Positions 59,323 through 64,000 of a stretch of 64,000 bases of DNA are shown one piece after another (the first letter of the stretch is position 1; each line of letters opens with the position of its first letter). The notes under the pieces were generated by a model. It made no database searches, had not been told where the DNA came from, and saw nothing but the letters and a program-made list of their open reading frames with translations. The position numbers and the translations under genes were made by a program. The DNA is from Umezawaea tangerina. GTDB lineage: Bacteria; Actinomycetota; Actinomycetes; Mycobacteriales; Pseudonocardiaceae. The stretch is taken from the NCBI RefSeq assembly GCF_003002815.1, contig NZ_PVTF01000003.1, forward strand, positions 62,001 through 126,000. Reading direction: 5' to 3'.

Positions 59323-60498
59323 GTGACCGCAACGGGTTACCTCGCGCTGGTGGTCGGCCTCGTGCTGATCGGTGGCGCGGCCTTCCTCATCGGCCGCGCC
59401 ACCGCTCGGAAGCAGGTGTCGACCGCCCCTGGACTGACGGTCGCGGACCTCATGGCGATGGTCGTCCAGTCCTCCCACGACGGCATCGCCGTCCTCAACG
59501 GCTTCGGCGACGTGGTGCTGCACAACGCCCGCGCCGAGGAGCTCGGGGTGGTGCGCAACAACCGCGCCGACGACCGGGCCCGCCGCGCCGCCGAGCTGGT
59601 CCGGCGCGACGGCGAGGAGGTGCACGTCGACCTGTCGCCGCTGGAGGTCAAGGGCCGCCAGCCGGAGGCCGTGCACGCGCGGGTCAAGGTGCTGGTCGAG
59701 AGCTTCACCGTCGTGGACGCCTCCGACGAGTCGGAGTCCGTCCGGCTGGAGGCGACCCGGCGCGACTTCGTGGCCAACGTCAGCCACGAGCTGAAGACGC
59801 CCGTGGGGGCGCTCGCACTGCTGGCCGAGGCCGTCCTGGACGCCGTGGACGACGAGGAGCAGGTCCGCAGGTTCAGCGCGAAGATCATGCAGGAGGCCAC
59901 CAGGCTGGGCACGCTGGTGACCGAGCTGATCGCGCTGTCGCGGCTGCAGGGCGCCGAGAAGCTGCCCGAGCTGACGCCCGTCGAGGTCGACACCGTGGTG
60001 TCCGAGGCGCTGGGCCGGTCGCGGCTGGCCGCCGAGTCCTCCGGCATCGAGATCAGCAGCGACGAACCCGGCGGCCTCGTCGTCGAGGGCGACCGGATGC
60101 TGCTGGTCACGGCCCTGAGCAACCTCCTTGACAACGCTGTCGCCTACTCGCCGCCGGGCAGTCCGGTGTCGATCAGCCGCAGGCTCGTCGCGGGGTTCGT
60201 GGAGATCGCCGTGACCGACCGCGGCATCGGCATCGCCGAGGACCAGCAGACCCGCGTGTTCGAGCGCTTCTACCGCGTCGACCGGGCCCGGTCGCGCGCC
60301 ACCGGCGGCACCGGGCTCGGCCTGGCCATCGTGAAGCACGTCGCGCTCAACCACGGCGGCGACGTGAAGCTGTGGAGCCTGCCCGGTACCGGCTCCACGT
60401 TCACCCTCCGCATTCCCGTCCACCTCGACCAGGTGGAGCCACGGGTCCCGCCCCTGCCGGAGCAGGAACTCGCAACAACGCATGGAGGAGAGCTGTGA
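59323..60498 (+). CDS. senX3: Phosphate-sensing histidine kinase SenX3
   Basis: 391 residues. One or two N-terminal membrane helices (about 6-24) are followed by a PAS-like domain (about 40-135), a HisKA domain with His 155 in NVSHELKTP, and an HATPase domain with LSNLLDNAV, DRGIGIAE and GTGLGLAI. With RegX3 it controls phosphate-starvation genes. The start is a GTG. Its stop overlaps the regX3 start (GTGA). Confidence 0.97.
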   Translation: MTATGYLALVVGLVLIGGAAFLIGRATARKQVSTAPGLTVADLMAMVVQSSHDGIAVLNGFGDVVLHNARAEELGVVRNNRADDRARRAAELVRRDGEEVHVDLSPLEVKGRQPEAVHARVKVLVESFTVVDASDESESVRLEATRRDFVANVSHELKTPVGALALLAEAVLDAVDDEEQVRRFSAKIMQEATRLGTLVTELIALSRLQGAEKLPELTPVEVDTVVSEALGRSRLAAESSGIEISSDEPGGLVVEGDRMLLVTALSNLLDNAVAYSPPGSPVSISRRLVAGFVEIAVTDRGIGIAEDQQTRVFERFYRVDRARSRATGGTGLGLAIVKHVALNHGGDVKLWSLPGTGSTFTLRIPVHLDQVEPRVPPLPEQELATTHGGEL

Positions 60499-61175
60499 CC
60501 AGGGTGCTCATCGTGGAGGACGAGGAGTCCTTCGCCGATCCGCTCGCCTTCCTGCTCCGCAAGGAGGGCTTCACCGCCGCCCTCGCCGCGACCGGGCAGG
60601 AGGCGCTCGAGGAGTTCGACCGCAACGGCGCCGACATCGTGCTGCTCGACCTGATGCTGCCGGGCATGAGCGGCACCGACGTGTGCAAGCAGCTCCGCCA
60701 GCGCTCCGCCGTCCCGGTGATCATGGTCACTGCGCGGGACAGCGAGATCGACAAGGTCGTGGGGCTGGAGCTGGGTGCCGACGACTACGTGACCAAGCCC
60801 TACTCGGCCCGCGAGCTGATCGCCCGCATCCGCGCGGTGCTCCGCCGCGGCGGCGAGTCCGAGGAGCTGTTGCCGCAGGTGCTGGAGGCGGGGCCGGTCC
60901 GGATGGACGTCGAGCGGCACGTCGTCACGGTCGAGGGCGTCGAGGTCGCGCTGCCGCTCAAGGAGTTCGACCTCCTGGAGTACCTGCTGCGCAACGTCGG
61001 CCGCGTCCTCACCAGGGGCCAGCTGATCGACCGGGTGTGGGGCGCGGACTACGTCGGCGACACGAAGACGCTGGACGTGCACGTCAAACGCCTGCGGTCC
61101 AAGATCGAACCCGATCCGTCGGCTCCCAAGCACCTCGTGACGGTCCGGGGTCTCGGATACAAGTTCGAGTCCTGA
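60495..61175 (+). CDS. regX3: Response regulator RegX3
   Basis: 226 residues. The receiver domain has the phosphorylated Asp 52 in VLLDLMLPG and Lys 101 in TKPYS. The OmpR-type winged helix (about 130-225) shows LKEFDLLEYLLRNVGRVLTR and TLDVHVKRLRSKIE. It is translated in a GTGA overlap with senX3, with GGAGGAG 5 nt before the GTG. Confidence 0.98.
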   Translation: MTRVLIVEDEESFADPLAFLLRKEGFTAALAATGQEALEEFDRNGADIVLLDLMLPGMSGTDVCKQLRQRSAVPVIMVTARDSEIDKVVGLELGADDYVTKPYSARELIARIRAVLRRGGESEELLPQVLEAGPVRMDVERHVVTVEGVEVALPLKEFDLLEYLLRNVGRVLTRGQLIDRVWGADYVGDTKTLDVHVKRLRSKIEPDPSAPKHLVTVRGLGYKFES

Positions 61176-61202
61176 CCCGGCCGACCGGGTACGGTGCACC
61201 GC

Positions 61203-62213
61203 GTGCGCCTCGGGGTCCTCGATGTGGGGTCGAACACCGTCCACCTGCTCGTGGTGGACGCCCACAGGGGTGCCCACCCGACGCCGATGAGCTCGGAGAA
61301 GTCCGTGCTCCGGCTGGCCGAGCAGCTCGACGCCGACGGCCAGCTCACCAGGGCCGGTGCCGACCACCTGATCCGGACCGTCGCCGCGTCCAAGGCGGCG
61401 GCCCTGCGGATGGAGTGCGAGGACCTGATGGCCTTCGCCACGTCCGCGGTGCGCGACGCGGGGAACTCGGCCGAGGTGCTGGAGCGGGTGCGCAACGAGA
61501 CCGGCGTGGACCTGAAGGTCCTCACCGGTGACGACGAGGCCCGCTACACGTTCCTCGCGGTGCGCCGCTGGTACGGCTGGTCGGCGGGCAGGCTGCTGTG
61601 CCTGGACATCGGCGGTGGCTCGCTGGAACTCGCGGTCGGCGTGGACGAGGACGCCGAGCAGGCGTTCTCGGTGCCGCTGGGCGCGGGCAGGCTCACCAGG
61701 ACCCGGTTCCGCAAGGACCCGCCGAGCCGCGCGGAGATCCGCGATACCACCGAATGGCTCGATGATCAACTGGCCTCGGTGGCGAAGGAGCTACGCCGTT
61801 CGGGTACACCTGATCGTGTGGTCGCCACGTCGAAGACCTTCCGAACGCTCGCCCGGCTGACGGGTGCCGCGCCGTCCTCGGCCGGGCCGAGGGCCAAGCG
61901 CGTCCTCACCGACGCCGGGCTGCGGCAGCTGATCGCGTTCATCTCCCGGATGTCCGCGGGCGACCTCGCCGGGCTGGAGGGCGTGAGCTCCAGCCGCGCC
62001 CACCAGCTGGTCGCGGGCGCGCTGGTGGCCGACGCCACCATGCGAGCACTGTCACTCACGCAGCTCGAGATTTGCCCCTGGGCCCTGCGGGAAGGTGTCA
62101 TCCTTCGGAGGTTGGACCACACTAACGGCTCGGAACAGACCGCGCCGACGGCTCCAGGCCGGCAGCCGGGTGACACTGGACGTTCAGGCCAGCACGGAGC
62201 ACGGTGGAGTTGA
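61203..62213 (+). CDS. ppx: Exopolyphosphatase (Ppx/GppA family)
   Basis: 336 residues. RLGVLDVGSNTVHLLVVDAH is the first phosphate loop, SAVRDAGNS the second and CLDIGGGSLELAVG the third: the ASKHA fold of Ppx/GppA. The length is that of the short, two-domain actinobacterial Ppx1 (Rv0496). It degrades polyphosphate or pppGpp. GTG 61203 is preferred since TACGGT lies 7 nt before it; GTG 61194 is the alternative. The stop overlaps the next start. Confidence 0.95.
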   Translation: MRLGVLDVGSNTVHLLVVDAHRGAHPTPMSSEKSVLRLAEQLDADGQLTRAGADHLIRTVAASKAAALRMECEDLMAFATSAVRDAGNSAEVLERVRNETGVDLKVLTGDDEARYTFLAVRRWYGWSAGRLLCLDIGGGSLELAVGVDEDAEQAFSVPLGAGRLTRTRFRKDPPSRAEIRDTTEWLDDQLASVAKELRRSGTPDRVVATSKTFRTLARLTGAAPSSAGPRAKRVLTDAGLRQLIAFISRMSAGDLAGLEGVSSSRAHQLVAGALVADATMRALSLTQLEICPWALREGVILRRLDHTNGSEQTAPTAPGRQPGDTGRSGQHGARWS

Positions 62214-63631
62214 TGAGTCGAGAGAGCGAGTCCGAGCAGACCCAGCGCACGGTCGCTGAGCTGCTGGCCCAGTACGGCGCCAGCGCGGGCGACGCGCCGC
62301 CGCGCCGACGACGACGGCGCGCGGAGGACACGACCGACACCGGCCCGCAGGCGATCATCGAGCGGGTCAACTCCGACAGCGGCCAGATGAAGGCCGTCGA
62401 CCCCGCCGTCGAGCCGCCGCCGACCCGTTCGGGGCGCCGGGCCAAGCCGGACACCGACCCGGACCGCACGCAGTACGCGGCCCCGGTGCGGCCGGAGCCG
62501 TCCCAGACCGACCTGCGCCGGACCGAGCCGCCGCCGAGGGTGACGCCGCCCAAGGCCGCCCCGCCGCGCGTCGAGCCGCCCAAGGCCGCGCCGCCGAGGG
62601 CGGAGCCGCCGCGCCCCAGCCGTCCGGAGCCCGCGCGCGCCGACCTGTCCCGGCCGGACCTGTCGCGACCCGACCTGTCCCGGCTCGACCCGTCCAGGTC
62701 CGACCTCTCGCGCCCGGACCTGTCGCGCCTCGACCCGCACAAGGCCGACCAGCCGAGGTCCGAGCCGCGCCGCCCCGAGGCGCGCCGTCCGGGGGTGCCG
62801 CCGGTCGACCCGGCCGAGGAGACCAGGCAGGTCCCGCCGATCGTCGACGAGTACTCGTTGCCGAAGTCGGACCCGTCGCGGACCGCCATCCCCAAGCCGG
62901 AGTCGTCGCGGGCCAACCTGCTCAAGACCGACCCGCCGTCGCGCAACAACCTGCCGAAGCCGGACCTGTCGCGGGGCAACCCGCCCAAGCCCGACCCGTC
63001 CCGGCCGAACCTGGCGCGCCCGCCCATGGGCCCGCCGCCGCAGCCGCCGGTGCGCGAGGCGATGACCGACCTCATCCCGCGCGTCCCGGCCCAGCCCGGT
63101 CTGGACGACACCCAGGTCACCCAGTCCGTGCCCCTGCTGCCCCCGGCACCGGCGAAGCTGCCCGAACCGCTGCCGGACGCGCGGCCGGAGGAGTGGTTCG
63201 GCGACGACGACGAGTTCGCCGAGCAGGAGAACACCGCCGCCCACCCCGGCCCGTACGTCGACGACTACTCGGACAACTACTCCGTCGACGGCTTCGACCC
63301 CACCGAGGGCCCGGCGGGCCTCGCGGACGTGGACGAGGACGACGAGGACTTCGAGGAGGTCGAGCGCTCCCCGGTCAAGGAGTGGCTGGTCATGATCGGC
63401 CAGCTCGCGGTCGGCGTGCTCGGCGGCGCGGTCCTCTGGCTCGGCTTCAACTTCCTGTGGCGCGCGCTCCCGGCGGCCGCGCTGGTGCTGGCGCTCGGCG
63501 TCACCGTCGGCCTGGTGCTGCTGGTCCGCAAGATCCGCAAGGCCGACGACCTGCAGACCACCCTGCTCGCCGTGCTCGTCGGGCTGATCGTGACGGTCTC
63601 ACCAGCGGCGATGCTGCTGGTGAAGTCTTGA
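62213..63631 (+). CDS. Disordered Pro-rich protein with C-terminal membrane helices (Rv0497-like)
   Basis: 472 residues. Residues 1-30 are a folded helix with [10 protein letters not shown]. Residues 35-300 are rich in Pro, Arg, Asp and Ser, with tandem [10 protein letters not shown] repeats near 142-180 and KPDLSRG-type repeats later. An acidic segment ([10 protein letters not shown]) precedes three membrane helices at about 400-470. The position after ppx matches Rv0497. The function is unknown; a septum or wall scaffold is possible. The ATG overlaps the ppx stop. Confidence 0.88.
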   Translation: MSRESESEQTQRTVAELLAQYGASAGDAPPRRRRRRAEDTTDTGPQAIIERVNSDSGQMKAVDPAVEPPPTRSGRRAKPDTDPDRTQYAAPVRPEPSQTDLRRTEPPPRVTPPKAAPPRVEPPKAAPPRAEPPRPSRPEPARADLSRPDLSRPDLSRLDPSRSDLSRPDLSRLDPHKADQPRSEPRRPEARRPGVPPVDPAEETRQVPPIVDEYSLPKSDPSRTAIPKPESSRANLLKTDPPSRNNLPKPDLSRGNPPKPDPSRPNLARPPMGPPPQPPVREAMTDLIPRVPAQPGLDDTQVTQSVPLLPPAPAKLPEPLPDARPEEWFGDDDEFAEQENTAAHPGPYVDDYSDNYSVDGFDPTEGPAGLADVDEDDEDFEEVERSPVKEWLVMIGQLAVGVLGGAVLWLGFNFLWRALPAAALVLALGVTVGLVLLVRKIRKADDLQTTLLAVLVGLIVTVSPAAMLLVKS

Positions 63632-64000
63632 CCGGGAACATCCCGGTCGGGCTGTCCACCGCATCGGTCTGGCCGCAGCCTGCGGGCGCCGCGTTCGAGC
63701 TGGCGGCCGAGCTCGGCTACGACGGCGTCGAGGTCATGGTGTGGGCCGACCCCACCAGCCAGGACGTCCGCGCCCTGGAACGGCTCAGCGGCCGCACCGG
63801 CGTCCCGGTGCTGGCCGTGCACGCCCCGTGCCTGCTGATCACCCAGCGGGTGTGGTCCCCGGACCCGGTCGAACGGCTGCGCCGCAGCGTCGAGGCCGCG
63901 GCCGACCTGGGCGCGCCCACGGTCGTCGTGCACCCGCCGTTCCGCTGGCAGCGCCGCTACGCCGACGGGTTCGCCGAGCTCGTCGAGTCGCTGGAGGACG
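63628..64000 (+). CDS. Sugar phosphate isomerase/epimerase-like TIM barrel, 3' end beyond window
   Basis: The first 124 codons are seen, from a TTG overlapping the previous stop. [38 protein letters not shown] and [11 protein letters not shown] are the first strands of the AP-endonuclease-2/xylose-isomerase-like barrel, with His and Glu as probable metal ligands. It matches Rv0498 in order. Confidence 0.88.
   Translation, partial: MTGNIPVGLSTASVWPQPAGAAFELAAELGYDGVEVMVWADPTSQDVRALERLSGRTGVPVLAVHAPCLLITQRVWSPDPVERLRRSVEAAADLGAPTVVVHPPFRWQRRYADGFAELVESLED

Overview
The window is high-GC actinobacterial chromosome. Frequent GTG starts, GTGA/ATGA stop-start overlaps and many leaderless -10 elements set 6-8 nt before a start codon fit this. 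A mycothiol gene (mshA), an HBHA-like protein and the gene order fit the Pseudonocardiaceae (Saccharothrix/Lentzea/Actinosynnema/Amycolatopsis type). The genus is an inference. The backbone follows the order of Mycobacterium tuberculosis Rv0474-Rv0498: XRE regulator, HBHA, DUF2516, then DUF2505, murB, SDR, LprQ-type L,D-transpeptidase, mshA, YbjN, gpmA, senX3-regX3, ppx, a disordered membrane protein and a TIM-barrel protein. Lineage-specific blocks are inserted between these anchors.

Layout. 1-9.8 kb: a membrane protein cut by the edge, a PPOX enzyme, an MpaB-type oxygenase, an orphan glutamate-binding lipoprotein, an L,D-transpeptidase, cspA with a structured leader, copZ-copA behind a CsoR-type operator, and a tRNA-Glu/Asp/Phe cluster. 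9.8-13.5 kb: a divergent PP2C / HTH-ClpN module with twin operators, then a YczE/YczR (MocR) pair. 13.9-19.3 kb: a secreted protein of unknown function and a suspected proteolytic signalling cluster. That cluster holds an ECF sigma factor, a small beta-rich protein and a TPR-CHAT (caspase-like) protein in one translationally coupled operon, convergent with a subtilase that carries an apparent frameshift. 19.3-22.2 kb: an aminotransferase, a DUF445 protein and a gene-free stretch with a near-perfect 27-bp hairpin and an array of triloop mini-hairpins. 22.2-30 kb: a CGNR regulator, a PadR-ABC-FtsX efflux operon, a transmembrane NACHT (NLR-like) ATPase and a PIMT-like methyltransferase. 30.2-41.9 kb: the XRE/HBHA/DUF2516 block and housekeeping enzymes. 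Between two convergent genes there lies a 116-nt hairpin element with 20-bp perfect ends, followed by a 27-bp tandem repeat. 42-64 kb: murB to Rv0498-like genes. This stretch is interrupted by a trypsin-like protein, a DUF4349 lipoprotein, a 4CL-like ligase and two MFS/TetR pairs with clear multi-site operators.

Working together: copZ-copA handles copper. The two L,D-transpeptidases and MurB serve the cell wall. MshA and two mycothiol-type enzymes serve thiol redox. SenX3-RegX3 and Ppx link phosphate sensing to polyphosphate. The best candidates for undescribed biology are the sigma/CHAT/subtilase cluster (15.0-19.2 kb), the membrane NACHT protein (26.3-28.4 kb) and the hairpin elements near 21.9-22.1 and 34.6-34.8 kb.
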